Shown here in pieces: positions 16,174 to 23,942 of a stretch of DNA of 64,000 bases. Origin of the DNA: Verrucomicrobiota bacterium (GTDB taxonomy: Bacteria; Verrucomicrobiota; Verrucomicrobiia; Opitutales; Opitutaceae); the NCBI GenBank assembly GCA_023428905.1, contig JAEYWP010000024.1, positions 1 to 64,000 of the forward strand, written 5' to 3'. Within the stretch, counting starts at the first letter, position 1. The number at the start of each line of letters is the position of its first letter. The translations under genes were made by a program, and so were the position numbers. The notes under the pieces were generated by a model. The model was not told the DNA's origin. It made no database searches and saw only the letters and a list, made by a program, of their open reading frames with translations.

Positions 16174-16692
16174 ATGAATGCGCTCGAAGATATCCTCTTG
16201 TCATCGGAGACCAAGGTGAACGACCTGGAGCGATTGTATTCAGTCGATCGGCACAGGCAGGGTTTCCTGGAGCAGGCAGTGAAGTTGACCGAGGTGATGG
16301 AGGAGGAGCAGGCCTGGCGTGCGCTTTGGCTCTTGAGGAGGGCGGCGGAGGACGGGGCGTTGCCGCAGCGGGATCTGATTCGCGTGGTGGAAAATCTTGG
16401 GCTGACCCGGCATTGGACCTGGCGGCTCGTCGCATGCCAGCTTCTGGCGGCGGTGGATTGCCCGCGCGCCGAGCGGGACAGCGTCGCAGACTTCCTTTCC
16501 GAGTGTTTTGAGGATCGCCGTGTGATTGTGCGCGCCTGGGCGCTGTCTGCGTTGTGTCGCGGCTGGTCCGAAGATGAACGCACAAAACGCTGCATGGCGG
16601 CCGCCAGAAGGGATCCGGCAAAGGCGATGCAGGCGCGCCTTCGGCACCTCGGCAGGCCGGGTCTGCGTTCAGCCCGGAAACGTGGCGGCTGA
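16174..16692 (+). CDS. HEAT-repeat-like helical protein
   Basis: The 172-residue product is all-helical with repeated hairpins about 35 residues long: LWLLRRAAEDGALPQRDLIRVVENLG, WRLVACQLLAAVDCPRAERDSVADFLSECF and VIVRAWALSALCRGWSE. This spacing fits HEAT or armadillo repeats. Such domains act as protein-binding scaffolds. ATG 16174 is used; an in-frame start at 16147 is also possible. No named family is recognised. Confidence 0.6.
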   Translation: MNALEDILLSSETKVNDLERLYSVDRHRQGFLEQAVKLTEVMEEEQAWRALWLLRRAAEDGALPQRDLIRVVENLGLTRHWTWRLVACQLLAAVDCPRAERDSVADFLSECFEDRRVIVRAWALSALCRGWSEDERTKRCMAAARRDPAKAMQARLRHLGRPGLRSARKRGG

Positions 16693-16914
16693 GCCACCAG
16701 CGCTCCACAGGCCAGCGTCCGCCTCATGTGCGTCGCACGGTTGGCGAGCCGAGTGAGACCTCGGCTGCTGCGGCAGTCGTCGCAGGCGGGCTTCGCACGC
16801 GTTGCCGGGAGCAACGCCGGCGCAGGGCGGGGCACCGGGCGCCCCGGGGTTTTGCGGATTGCCTCGGCGGGGCGAGTGGCCCTCAACTCGGTGCCGACGC
16901 AACCCGTCTTCCCT

Positions 16915-17187
16915 ATGCCCACCGCGATCATCCTCCTCAAAGTTGACCACGCCAAAGTGACCGGGACGGCGGAGGCAATCCTCGATATGCCGGACGTGAC
17001 GGAGGTTTATTCGATCTCAGGTCGCTACGATATCATGGCGATCGTGAAGTGTGACAGCATCGACAAGATCGAGTCTGTCATCACCGACCACCTCCTGAAG
17101 ATTGAGGGCATCGTGGACAGTGAAACGATGTTCGCTTTTCGGAGTCTCGAAAAGCGCGAAGGTGGCCGCCTGATTGATGTAGACTGA
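16915..17187 (+). CDS. Stand-alone Lrp/AsnC ligand-binding domain (RAM)
   Basis: This 90-residue protein is only the regulatory alpha/beta domain of Lrp/AsnC regulators, with no helix-turn-helix before it. Visible landmarks are AIILLKVDHAKVTGTAEAILDMPDV, then EVYSISGRYDIMAIVKCDSIDKIESVI and the final GIVDSETMFAFRS. Stand-alone RAM proteins bind amino acids and form oligomers, sometimes to modify full-length Lrp proteins. The upstream 222 bases hold no other gene. Ligand unknown. Confidence 0.85.
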   Translation: MPTAIILLKVDHAKVTGTAEAILDMPDVTEVYSISGRYDIMAIVKCDSIDKIESVITDHLLKIEGIVDSETMFAFRSLEKREGGRLIDVD

Positions 17188-17251
17188 GAGTGCAGGCCCG
17201 GGACGATTCCGGTCTTGGCGGCGTGGGCCCACCTCGCGACTGCTTTACCTC

Positions 17252-17590
17252 ATGCAATCCAAAGCAAAGACCATCGCAGACTATCTTGACGAACTGGCAC
17301 CTGACGAGCGGGCCCAGGTGAAGGAACTCGATGCCCTGGTCCGTCGAATCCTGCCGGAAGCGACCGCCGGCATGAAATACGGCATGCCCACCTACGACTA
17401 TGAGGGACGGATGGTGGCGCTGAACGCGCAGAAGAATTATTTCTCGTTCTACGCGGATCCGGAGTTGGTAGAGAAGCACCGTGCGGAACTGGGCAAATTG
17501 AGCGTCGGCAAGAGTTGCATCCGATTCGGTGGCAAGACTCCCGCACCGCTGGCCGTGCTTGAGAAGATCCTTCGGAGCTATCGCCGATGA
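17252..17590 (+). CDS. DUF1801 (YdhG-like) protein
   Basis: The 112-residue protein matches DUF1801/YdhG: TIADYLDELAPDERAQVKELDALVRRILPEATAGMKYGMPTY near the start, YFSFYADPELVEKHRAEL, and CIRFGGKTPAPLAVLEKILRS at the end. The family folds as a compact alpha/beta domain of unknown activity and is often near iron or stress genes. The stop overlaps the start of the transglutaminase-like gene by four bases (ATGA), so they are likely translated together. Confidence 0.85.
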   Translation: MQSKAKTIADYLDELAPDERAQVKELDALVRRILPEATAGMKYGMPTYDYEGRMVALNAQKNYFSFYADPELVEKHRAELGKLSVGKSCIRFGGKTPAPLAVLEKILRSYRR

Positions 17591-18186
17591 CCTGTACGGC
17601 GGACCTCCCCCATGCCGGCCCGTACCTGGTCGCTTCGGAAATCGTTGATTTCAGGCACCCGCGTGTCGCAGCCCTGGCGGACGTGCTCGACGCGGCAGGC
17701 GACGCAGATGGATACGGCGCGCGCTGTTTTGCGTGGGTGAGAGATCAAGTCGCCCATGTCGCGGAATGCCCGATCGAGGTGGTGGCGTGCTCCGCTTCCG
17801 AGTTACTGGCAGTCGGTGCCGGGCTTTGTTACGCGAAAAGCCATCTTCTGGTGGCGCTGCTGCGAGCGAGAGGTATCCCGTCGGGCTTCGCCTACCAGCG
17901 CCTCTCCCTCGGGGTGGCGGGCGCCTATTGCCTGCACGGGCTGGCAGCGGTCGCGCTGGGCCCAGGACGATGGTGCCGGGTGGATCCACGCGGAGGCCCA
18001 CGGGGAGCAACCGCGGTCTACCAGCCGCCCGCGGACAGCTTGGTTTACTGCGCAACGGATGCGGGCGAATATCACCTGCCCGAGGTTTACGCGGAGCCGC
18101 TTCCCCACGTGGTCACAGCGTTGCGGGCGCACGCCTCCATGCGCCTCCTTCTGGATAATCTCCCGGACGACCGCGTGGTGGCTTGA
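17587..18186 (+). CDS. Transglutaminase-like cysteine protein
   Basis: The 199-residue product has the catalytic triad of the transglutaminase-like fold: Cys in GAGLCYAKSHLLVALLRARGIPSGF, His in YCLHGLAAVALG, and Asp in RVDPRGG. These motifs lie in the usual order and spacing. The family uses the thiol for protease, deamidase or crosslinking chemistry; a peptide-cleaving role is more common than true crosslinking in bacteria. No signal peptide is present, so it is cytoplasmic. The gap 18187-18430 has one palindrome, CTGCCGC-CT-GCGGCAG, near 18226. Confidence 0.8.
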   Translation: MTCTADLPHAGPYLVASEIVDFRHPRVAALADVLDAAGDADGYGARCFAWVRDQVAHVAECPIEVVACSASELLAVGAGLCYAKSHLLVALLRARGIPSGFAYQRLSLGVAGAYCLHGLAAVALGPGRWCRVDPRGGPRGATAVYQPPADSLVYCATDAGEYHLPEVYAEPLPHVVTALRAHASMRLLLDNLPDDRVVA

Positions 18187-18430
18187 TCCCGTCGGGAGCG
18201 GGGAAAGGCGTTCCTTTTTGTACACTGCCGCCTGCGGCAGCTTGGCGCGATTCAGGAAACGGACGCGCCCCTCGCCTTAACGGCCACCCTGATTCGGCTG
18301 TCGGGTCGTACCTCAATTCACGGGTTAGGTGGACTCTGGGGTTGCCAGCAGGCGTGCGGCCGTAAGGCTGTGCCCTGCGTGAGGACGTTCCAGTTCAGAA
18401 GGAGTACGGCTGCGGCCGGGGAGGCGTAGC

Positions 18431-19099
18431 ATGGACAGCGGGGAGGACGTGGAGGAATCTACGGAATCACAGGCTCGTCGGGTGCGTGCGCTCGCGAGAC
18501 TGCACCTAGAGGGCGTCCCTGCGATGGCGGATCTGCCCGTTGTGTATGATGCCGCAGTGGTGAATCCACGGACTCCCGTGGAGATTGCCCGGCGTGCCGT
18601 TGCCACCTGCGCGGCGGCGATGAAGGCGGAAGGCCTGCCGCCAGCGTTTGTGCAGGTGCTGGTTGACCGGCATGGCGCACACCGCTGGTTTTCGCCGCAG
18701 GAGGCGGCATTTATGGCGGAACCGGCGTCATCCCGCCGCGACCGAGCACGTTTCTCGTGGGGTTACGAAGCGCTCTGGGTCTTCCTTTGGGCACTCGGCC
18801 ACGTGGATGAGTTGGAGCCCCCGACTCGGCAGTGCGACGTGCCTGCGGCGGTCTCCGTGATGACGGAGCAGTTCGAAATGCCGGACGAAACCGGGGCGCC
18901 CGTTCGCTCGCGCGAGGAGTTGTTGGACGAGGCCGATCTGATGTACCGCTATCATTGGGCGGTGACCGATGCCGAGCTTACGGGGATGGAGGCGCCGGCA
19001 GGGCTCAACGCGCGCGTGATCGAGGAGCGTCACCGCGCACTGAACTGGCTGGTCGGTCACCTGGGTGCGGCATGGGACGACGTTGAAACCGATTTCTGA
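18431..19099 (+). CDS. DUF4272 family protein
   Basis: The 222-residue protein follows the DUF4272 pattern: RTPVEIARRAVATCAAAMKAEGL near residue 55, FSPQEAAFM with SWGYEALWVFLWALGHVDELEPP in the middle, and a helical C-terminal half with RSREELLDEADLMYRYHWAVTD and VIEERHRALNWLVG. The family is helical and of unknown role; in some genomes it is near polymorphic toxin loci, which are not visible here. The start follows a 244-base gap without another gene. Confidence 0.8.
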   Translation: MDSGEDVEESTESQARRVRALARLHLEGVPAMADLPVVYDAAVVNPRTPVEIARRAVATCAAAMKAEGLPPAFVQVLVDRHGAHRWFSPQEAAFMAEPASSRRDRARFSWGYEALWVFLWALGHVDELEPPTRQCDVPAAVSVMTEQFEMPDETGAPVRSREELLDEADLMYRYHWAVTDAELTGMEAPAGLNARVIEERHRALNWLVGHLGAAWDDVETDF

Positions 19100-19111
19100 C
19101 CCGTTGCCGTC

Positions 19112-19690
19112 ATGATCCGCATCTTTGGACGCCCCAGAGCTCCCACTCTCGACCTCGCTCGGGGCGATCCGGGCTGCCCGATGGCGATCCGCTATGTCTT
19201 CACGCGCGCGGACCGATCTGCCTGGTGGGTTGCCCGAGACCGCTTGTGCGGCGTGACAGACCACCGGGCGTGGGCCGGGGTAATTGTCGGTCTGCCTCTC
19301 CTCGCTCTCGCCGCGTGGGGTGTTCCTTTAACCGCGGTCCGCGCAGCCCTCCTTGCGGCGTTTGGCCTCCTTTTGGTTGTGGTGGTGGCACACCACATCC
19401 GTCGTTCCAGCGCACCAGAGCGCAGGCGGGTCCAGCGGCTTCTCGGCGGATTGTTGGGTCGGTCCTTCCATTACCGGCTGGAAGATAGTTCCCTGTATTA
19501 CGTTTGGGAGGGGGTGTGGCTGGAGGAAAACATGGCGCGGTATTACCGTGCCGCGCTGACGCGACGGGGAGTGCTCTTTTATGAGAGTGACAGCGTGTGG
19601 TGCTGGCTCCCTTTCCGGGCAGTGGAGGACCGCGACCGACTGCTCACGGATTTGGTGCGGAGCCGTTTGGTGCAGGTGGTGCAGGCCTGA
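19112..19690 (+). CDS. YcxB-like membrane protein
   Basis: The 192-residue product has a soluble N-terminal strand region (IRYVFTRADRSAWWVARDR), then two adjacent membrane helices (AWAGVIVGLPLLALAAWGV and AALLAAFGLLLVVVVAHH). A C-terminal beta-rich part contains YYVWEGVWLEENMARYY and ends with WLPFRAVEDRDRLLTDLV. This order, two helices in the middle and a terminal sheet with a W-x-P-F-R turn, fits the YcxB-like family. Function unknown. The family call is moderate; the membrane topology is clear. Confidence 0.6.
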   Translation: MIRIFGRPRAPTLDLARGDPGCPMAIRYVFTRADRSAWWVARDRLCGVTDHRAWAGVIVGLPLLALAAWGVPLTAVRAALLAAFGLLLVVVVAHHIRRSSAPERRRVQRLLGGLLGRSFHYRLEDSSLYYVWEGVWLEENMARYYRAALTRRGVLFYESDSVWCWLPFRAVEDRDRLLTDLVRSRLVQVVQA

Positions 19691-19746
19691 CGTGCGCAGC
19701 GCCCGCGGTGTTGCCAGTCGGAGCAGGGCCCGTTTTGGTGGGCGGA

Positions 19747-20304
19747 ATGCGCGCGTTCCGCTGCCTTCTTCTTGGTGCTGCGATCCTCTCCCTGGGCGGA
19801 CTATTGGGATGTTCACAGAAAGCGGTCCTCGAGCGAACCGTGTCGGGCGGATCCACAGAGCTGTTGGCGGAATTCCTTGAGGACCTGCGGCCGGCTTGGT
19901 CGGGCGAGGAACATGCGCTCTTCGAAACTGCGCTCCAGGAACTAAAGCTTCAGGCCATGAATGCCGGCGTTTCCGGCGTCCAGGCGCGGGAAGACCAGAT
20001 GCGTACGGCGATCAACGGCAGGACCGTCCGTGAGGTGCTGGTGCTTGGCTGGCAGGCGCGCTGGCTCCGCTTTACGCGGGAACTCGAAGACATGACCGCG
20101 CGCCTGGAGCGGGACAGCGCATTGCAAGTGAAGGCGAAGACCCCGGAGTCGGTGAGGTTTTTCGACAATCTGATCAGCAACGAGCGAGACCTCATCGTGC
20201 AGATGAAGGCCGGGCGCGCGGATGCAGAGGCAAAGCTTGCGGCGTGGGGAGCGGACCGCCCGCCGTCTCCTGAAGGCTCGCCCGCGGCCGCGGCAGCGCC
20301 ATGA
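19747..20304 (+). CDS. Lipoprotein, first of two paralogues
   Basis: The ATG at 19747 opens a 185-residue protein with a lipobox (residues 14-22, LGGLLGCSQ; Cys20) followed by LERTV. The mature part is helical, with QELKLQAMNAG, then GRTVREVLVLGWQARW and an acidic-basic helix up to AKLAAWGA. The second copy at 21464-22009 shares LERTV, QELK-KAM, GKT-REAL-LGW-AR and E-KLA-WGA. The two are paralogues 1.2 kb apart, separated by two other genes. Role unknown. Its stop overlaps the next start. Confidence 0.7.
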   Translation: MRAFRCLLLGAAILSLGGLLGCSQKAVLERTVSGGSTELLAEFLEDLRPAWSGEEHALFETALQELKLQAMNAGVSGVQAREDQMRTAINGRTVREVLVLGWQARWLRFTRELEDMTARLERDSALQVKAKTPESVRFFDNLISNERDLIVQMKAGRADAEAKLAAWGADRPPSPEGSPAAAAAP

Positions 20305-20861
20305 GTTCGGATCCTTTTTCATTCCTCCGACGCTGGAGGTGCGCGGCTGCGAGCGCGGCGCTGCTAGCCCTGTTGCTTCCTAACGGGTTAGCCGAGTCAC
20401 GGCTCGTGACTCGCGGGGAGCTGAAAGCGCATGGCGTGGTCCTCAAACGGGTGCGCCACGACACGCCGATGGCGAGCATGGCAATCGAGGTGACCATCCA
20501 ACCGGCGGATACCACGGGAACCTACGCGGGCTCGGAGTGTGTGGTCTTGCGGGAACCGTGTGATCCGAACACTCTGGCCCAGGTAGACCAGCGGGTGGCC
20601 GAAGAAAAGGTGCAGAGGCGGATTCGGACAGACCGCGCCAGTCCCTCCTTTCTGGTGCTCGGGCGCGAACTGCCGAACGCTTACCTTGCCTTCGAATTTT
20701 CGTCGGAAACCGGTGGAGGCACGGAGCCCCTGCGACTCCTGATCCCCGTGGGCTCGTTGGGCAAGCGCAGGCCTGAAGAAGAGCCCCCGCCGGCGGAGGC
20801 GGATGTCGGCCGCCCGCGTGGGTCGACGGGGATCCAAGCGGAAGAAACGCGCGGCAGTTGA
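20301..20861 (+). CDS. Secreted protein of unknown function
   Basis: The 186-residue product has a signal peptide (CAAASAALLALLLPNGLAES). The mature part is predicted to be beta-rich with LVTRGELKAHGVVLKRV, a pair of cysteines (SECVVLREPC) that could form a disulfide, and PNAYLAFEFSSETGGGTEPLRLLIPVG. The C-terminal 40 residues are acidic and proline-rich. No family is recognised. ATG overlaps the preceding lipoprotein stop by four bases, which suggests a shared transcript and perhaps a shared envelope role. Confidence 0.6.
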   Translation: MSSDPFSFLRRWRCAAASAALLALLLPNGLAESRLVTRGELKAHGVVLKRVRHDTPMASMAIEVTIQPADTTGTYAGSECVVLREPCDPNTLAQVDQRVAEEKVQRRIRTDRASPSFLVLGRELPNAYLAFEFSSETGGGTEPLRLLIPVGSLGKRRPEEEPPPAEADVGRPRGSTGIQAEETRGS

Positions 20862-21381
20862 ACGGAGTGCGCTCACGGTGTACCGGTGGCGCGTGTCTCT
20901 CGGCAAACGGTTGGTTAGCCTCGTCCTCTGGTGTGTGATTGCGTTTATTCCCGGCGTGATCGGCGGGGTGGCGTCGATACAAGCGCGGTCCTTTTATATG
21001 GAGCTTGCGCGCCCCGAGTGGGCGCCGCCGGGGTGGGTCTTTGGGCCGGTCTGGAGCACGTTGTACCTGATGATGGGCCTCTCGGCCTGGCTGGTATGGC
21101 TGCGCGTGGGTCTCACACAGGGCCGGGTGGCCCTCGGCGTATTCTTCGCGCAACTGGTGCTGAACGCGCTGTGGTCCTGGTTGTTTTTTGCCTGGCGCTT
21201 GGGGGGCGCTGCCTTCGCCGATATCGTGCTGCTATGGGGATTGATTCTCGGCACGGTGATTCTCTTTTGGCGGATCCGTCCCCTGGCGGGGGCTTTATTG
21301 CTGCCGTACCTGGGCTGGGTGAGTTTTGCAGCAGCACTCAACTGGGCGACCTGGCGGATGAATCCCGGTCTGCTCGGGTGA
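20803..21381 (+). CDS. tspO: TspO/MBR family tryptophan-rich protein
   Basis: This is a five-helix protein of the TspO/MBR (peripheral benzodiazepine receptor) family. Hallmark residues are FYMELARPEWAPPGWVFGPVWSTLYLMMG, ALNALWSWLFF-type LVLNALWSWLFFAWR, and WVSFAAALNWATWRMN at the end. Bacterial TspO binds and degrades porphyrins and is regulated by oxygen or light in some species. ATG 20803 overlaps the previous gene, and its first 30 residues are basic; GTG codons near 20878 could be the real start. The TspO domain itself begins around residue 33. Confidence 0.85.
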   Translation: MSAARVGRRGSKRKKRAAVERSALTVYRWRVSLGKRLVSLVLWCVIAFIPGVIGGVASIQARSFYMELARPEWAPPGWVFGPVWSTLYLMMGLSAWLVWLRVGLTQGRVALGVFFAQLVLNALWSWLFFAWRLGGAAFADIVLLWGLILGTVILFWRIRPLAGALLLPYLGWVSFAAALNWATWRMNPGLLG

Positions 21382-21463
21382 CAAGGACGTGGGGCGCCGC
21401 CGACGTGTCGGCACCTGCAACGCAGAATTGCCGGCCAGCTGAGATGCCTGCTAGGAGGTAGGT

Positions 21464-22009
21464 ATGCAACGCCCCGTTACCCCCTGGTTGGTTGTCCTCG
21501 CCCTGCTTTCGCTTGTCTGTGCCCCCGGATGTTCGCGCGTGCCCCCGCTGGAGCGCACGGTGGACGCGCGTGACGCCGATGAGTTGAACCGTTGGCGCAT
21601 CGGGGTGGGAGCGGCGCTGAGCCCGGCCGAATGGAAGGATTTCGACGTGGCGATCCAGGAGTTGAAGGTGAAGGCGATGACGTCCGGAAAACCCTCGGGT
21701 GGACTCAGCCGCGACGAGCAGGTGCTGGCGGAACTGCAGGGCAAGACGATCCGGGAGGCGCTGATCCTGGGCTGGACGGCGCGCCGTGCCCGGCTGGAGC
21801 TCGAGCGCGGTTACATTCAGGAGAAGCACGATCATGACTCGACGTTGAAGACGAGAGAGGGGGACCGTGAGTCCGCCGCGTATTTGTCGAATGTTTTGAA
21901 AACGGAATCGGACCGGATCGCGCAGCTCACCGCCGAGGGTGCGGAGGCTGAGCGAAAGCTTGCCCTGTGGGGAGCGCCCGCGGCGGCCGACGCTCCGCCG
22001 GCCAAGTGA
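21464..22009 (+). CDS. Lipoprotein, second of two paralogues
   Basis: This 181-residue protein carries a lipobox (LVCAPGCSR, Cys23) and is homologous to the lipoprotein at 19747. Shared landmarks are PLERTVDAR, AIQELKVKAM, GKTIREALILGWTARRARLELE and AEGAEAERKLALWGA. The ATG is preceded by AGGAGGTAGGT, one of the few strong Shine-Dalgarno sequences in the window. The mature domain is helical and probably acts in the periplasmic space or outer membrane. Confidence 0.75.
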   Translation: MQRPVTPWLVVLALLSLVCAPGCSRVPPLERTVDARDADELNRWRIGVGAALSPAEWKDFDVAIQELKVKAMTSGKPSGGLSRDEQVLAELQGKTIREALILGWTARRARLELERGYIQEKHDHDSTLKTREGDRESAAYLSNVLKTESDRIAQLTAEGAEAERKLALWGAPAAADAPPAK

Positions 22010-22100
22010 GCCCTCGCGAACGTCAGGCGTGCGTGGCGCGGCGGGAAACCCGCTGGACATGCGTGCGCGGCACTCGCCAGAGTGGCGTTTCCCAACCCCG

Positions 22101-22661
22101 ATGAGCACCGGCACGATCAGCTTCATTCCCCTCCGGCGTTGTGACGCTGAGGCGATGCTGGCGTGGCAGTATCCGCCTCCGTATGACTTTTATAACAGCC
22201 GCACCGGGCCGACGGAGGCGGCGGTGGTTGAGCTTCTCGCGTCGGTAGGCCAATATTTCGCCGTGCTCGACGGCACGGGCCAGATGGTGGGTTTTCGATC
22301 CTATGGGAAGGCGGCCCAGATCGAAGGGGGTGATTATCGGGAACCGGCGGTGGATATCGGTGGCGGCCTGCGGCCCGACATGATGGCCCGGGGGCTCGGG
22401 CGGCGCGTCGCGGTGGCGGCGATCAACTTTGCGATCCGGGAACTTGGGGCGCGCCACCTGCGGTCGACCCTGCCGATGTTCAATGAACGGGCGCGCAGTA
22501 TCTGCAGCAGCCTCGGCTTCCGGCGTTGGGGTTCCTTTACCCGGCCGAGTGATGGTGTCGGGTTCGAAATCATGACGCTGGCGGCAACGCCCTTTTCAGG
22601 ACCCTCGCCCCTCGGTGGCGGCGGAGGGTGGGGGACGTCACCCGGTTTCAAGATTCCCTGA
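22101..22661 (+). CDS. GNAT N-acetyltransferase
   Basis: The 186-residue protein has a GNAT fold: ISFIPLRRCDAEAMLAWQYPPPYDFYN (the W-x-Y-P-x-PY-x-FY segment seen in one acetyltransferase subgroup), VGFRSYGKAAQI, VDIGGGLRPDMMARGLGRRVAVAAINFA with the GLGRRV CoA loop, and FNERARSICSSLGFRRWGSFTR. A glycine-rich tail of about 25 residues (PLGGGGGWG) follows and is not part of the fold. Acceptor unknown. Confidence 0.8.
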   Translation: MSTGTISFIPLRRCDAEAMLAWQYPPPYDFYNSRTGPTEAAVVELLASVGQYFAVLDGTGQMVGFRSYGKAAQIEGGDYREPAVDIGGGLRPDMMARGLGRRVAVAAINFAIRELGARHLRSTLPMFNERARSICSSLGFRRWGSFTRPSDGVGFEIMTLAATPFSGPSPLGGGGGWGTSPGFKIP

Positions 22662-22748
22662 GCCTGCGGTGCGGCGGCTCTTTTCGGCTGTGTCCGGCAA
22701 AGCAGGATAGACATCCGGCGGCGGGGCCGGTGAGATTTCGGCTCTTCC

Positions 22749-23246
22749 ATGGCAACCCTCCCGATAGGACCCCACCGGATTGAAGAAATGATGCGCTACG
22801 TCGTCGACCTGGCGAAGCGGATGATTGAGGCGCACGGCGCATTTTATCCCTTTGGAGCCATCATCGACGCTTCGGGTGAACGTCGACCGGTGACCGGAGA
22901 CGCCGGTCGGCCGGATGCGAGCACGGCGGACGTCTACCGCCTGATCCAGCGGTCGATGCGCGCCCAGTACCGCAGCAACGAAATCGTGGCGGGCTGTATC
23001 GCGGCCGTGGCGGCAATGCCGCCGGAGCTGGGATCGCCGCACAAGGACGCGATTCGCATCACGGTGGAGTCGGCCAGCATTTCCCGCCTCGTCTTTGTCC
23101 CCTTCAAGGTGACACCGCGCGGTGCGGGGGTGTCTGACGAGGCGCCGGCCTTCACGTGCGAATTCGGCGAATACCTCGGCGTAAACGTGCTGCCGTCACT
23201 TTTTGTGGATACGGAAGTGCCGCCCGAGGCGGGGCCGGCGAAATGA
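22749..23246 (+). CDS. Conserved-looking protein of unknown function
   Basis: The 165-residue soluble protein has alternating helices and strands: RIEEMMRYVVDLAKRMIEAHGAFYPFGAIIDASGE near the start, STADVYRLIQRSMRAQYRSNEIVAGCIAAVA next, and DAIRITVESASISRLVFVPFKV later. No signal peptide or membrane helix is present and no family is recognised. It lies last in the + strand series before the metK region. It converges with the Hpt gene, and only 53 bases separate them. Confidence 0.6.
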   Translation: MATLPIGPHRIEEMMRYVVDLAKRMIEAHGAFYPFGAIIDASGERRPVTGDAGRPDASTADVYRLIQRSMRAQYRSNEIVAGCIAAVAAMPPELGSPHKDAIRITVESASISRLVFVPFKVTPRGAGVSDEAPAFTCEFGEYLGVNVLPSLFVDTEVPPEAGPAK

Positions 23247-23299
23247 GGCTGAGGCGATCGTCGAGCGAGTCTCGACGGCGCACCGTGCGCCCCGGCCTG

Positions 23300-23659
23300 T
23301 CAGACCGGCGGCACGATGCGTTCGAGTTCGCCACGCGTGGCAGCGAAACGGGCATCGAGATCGCTCAGGAGGTCGTCCACATTCTGAAGGGACTGCCGGG
23401 AATGGTGTTCCAGCCTTTCCGCGGCCAGGCGCAGCTGCGCGGCGCCGAGGTTGCTGGCACTGCCTTTGATACTGTGTGCGGCGCGCGTGAAGCGGACCTG
23501 ATCGTTGAGCTGCAGCGATTCACGCAGTTCTGCCAGGCGCAGCGGCGTGTCCTCCAGGAAAATGCCCACGATATCGCGCAGAAACGCGTCGCCATCATCG
23601 GGATTGAGAGCACGGAGGTTTTCGATCGCTTCAGGATCGATCAAGAGGTCGTTGGCCAT
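23300..23659 (-). CDS. Stand-alone Hpt phosphotransfer protein
   Basis: The 119-residue protein is a single Hpt four-helix domain. The phospho-acceptor histidine lies in FTRAAHSIKGSASNLGAAQLRLAAERLE, the standard HxxKGxxxxLG motif. Hpt proteins relay phosphate between a hybrid sensor kinase and a response regulator. No kinase or receiver gene is in this window, so its partners are elsewhere. It is transcribed away from metK, and the 283-base region between them must hold both promoters. Confidence 0.9.
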   Translation of the reverse strand: MANDLLIDPEAIENLRALNPDDGDAFLRDIVGIFLEDTPLRLAELRESLQLNDQVRFTRAAHSIKGSASNLGAAQLRLAAERLEHHSRQSLQNVDDLLSDLDARFAATRGELERIVPPV

Positions 23660-23760
23660 GGCAGCTAGTTGTTTAGAACGGCTGAGGTGCGTCCAAGTTA
23701 AGCGTTTTCACGAGGGGCGGGCGGGCGGCGAACCGCGGGCACCCGGTCATTGAAAACGAA

Positions 23761-23842
23761 GGTGTGCGCAGGGTTACTTGTGAACCCGAGAAGGCGCGCG
23801 AAGGCAATCGGAAGGACAGCAGACATCCTCCCTCGGCACACC
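23761..23842. other. Possible structured RNA/DNA element upstream of metK
   Basis: The outer arms GGTGTGC (23761-23767) and GCACACC (23836-23842) are exact complements. Inside them lie a hairpin GGGTT-N7-AACCC (23771-23787), a paired CGAG/CTCG, and a second hairpin formed by GGAAGGA and TCCTCC. This is a multi-branch fold, as in leader RNAs. It does not match the SAM-I, SAM-II, SAH or cobalamin riboswitch cores as I know them, and it is not a tRNA. Which strand, if any, is transcribed is unknown. Confidence 0.3.
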
Positions 23843-23865
23843 GCAGCGAAACTTAAAGGGTATGT

Positions 23866-23894
23866 CATATCAAAGAATTCAGATATGTTGATAT
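23866..23894. promoter_or_regulatory. Inverted-repeat operator candidate before metK
   Basis: In the AT-rich part of the metK upstream region, CATATC (23866-23871) and GATATG (23882-23887) form one inverted repeat, and ATATCAA (23867-23873) and TTGATAT (23888-23894) form a second, larger one. Arms of the ATATCA/TGATAT type are used by ArsR-like regulators of the methyl cycle, but I cannot name the regulator. The site is 48 bases from the metK start, a usual operator distance. Confidence 0.45.
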
Positions 23895-23942
23895 TAACCT
23901 TGCCCGGCTGAGAGGGCTGCGTTTGCTGGTGGCCTTCTTCCT

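Noticed and set aside
1004..23246. Integron cassette array
   Set aside because: Gene content fits, but many genes overlap by four bases, no attC-like sites (RYYYAAC...GTTRRRY pairs) were found between them, and there is no integrase.
23761..23842. tRNA gene or known SAM/SAH riboswitch
   Set aside because: The seven-bp outer stem looks tRNA-like, but no T-arm (GTTCRA) or anticodon arm is present, and none of the riboswitch cores I know can be placed.
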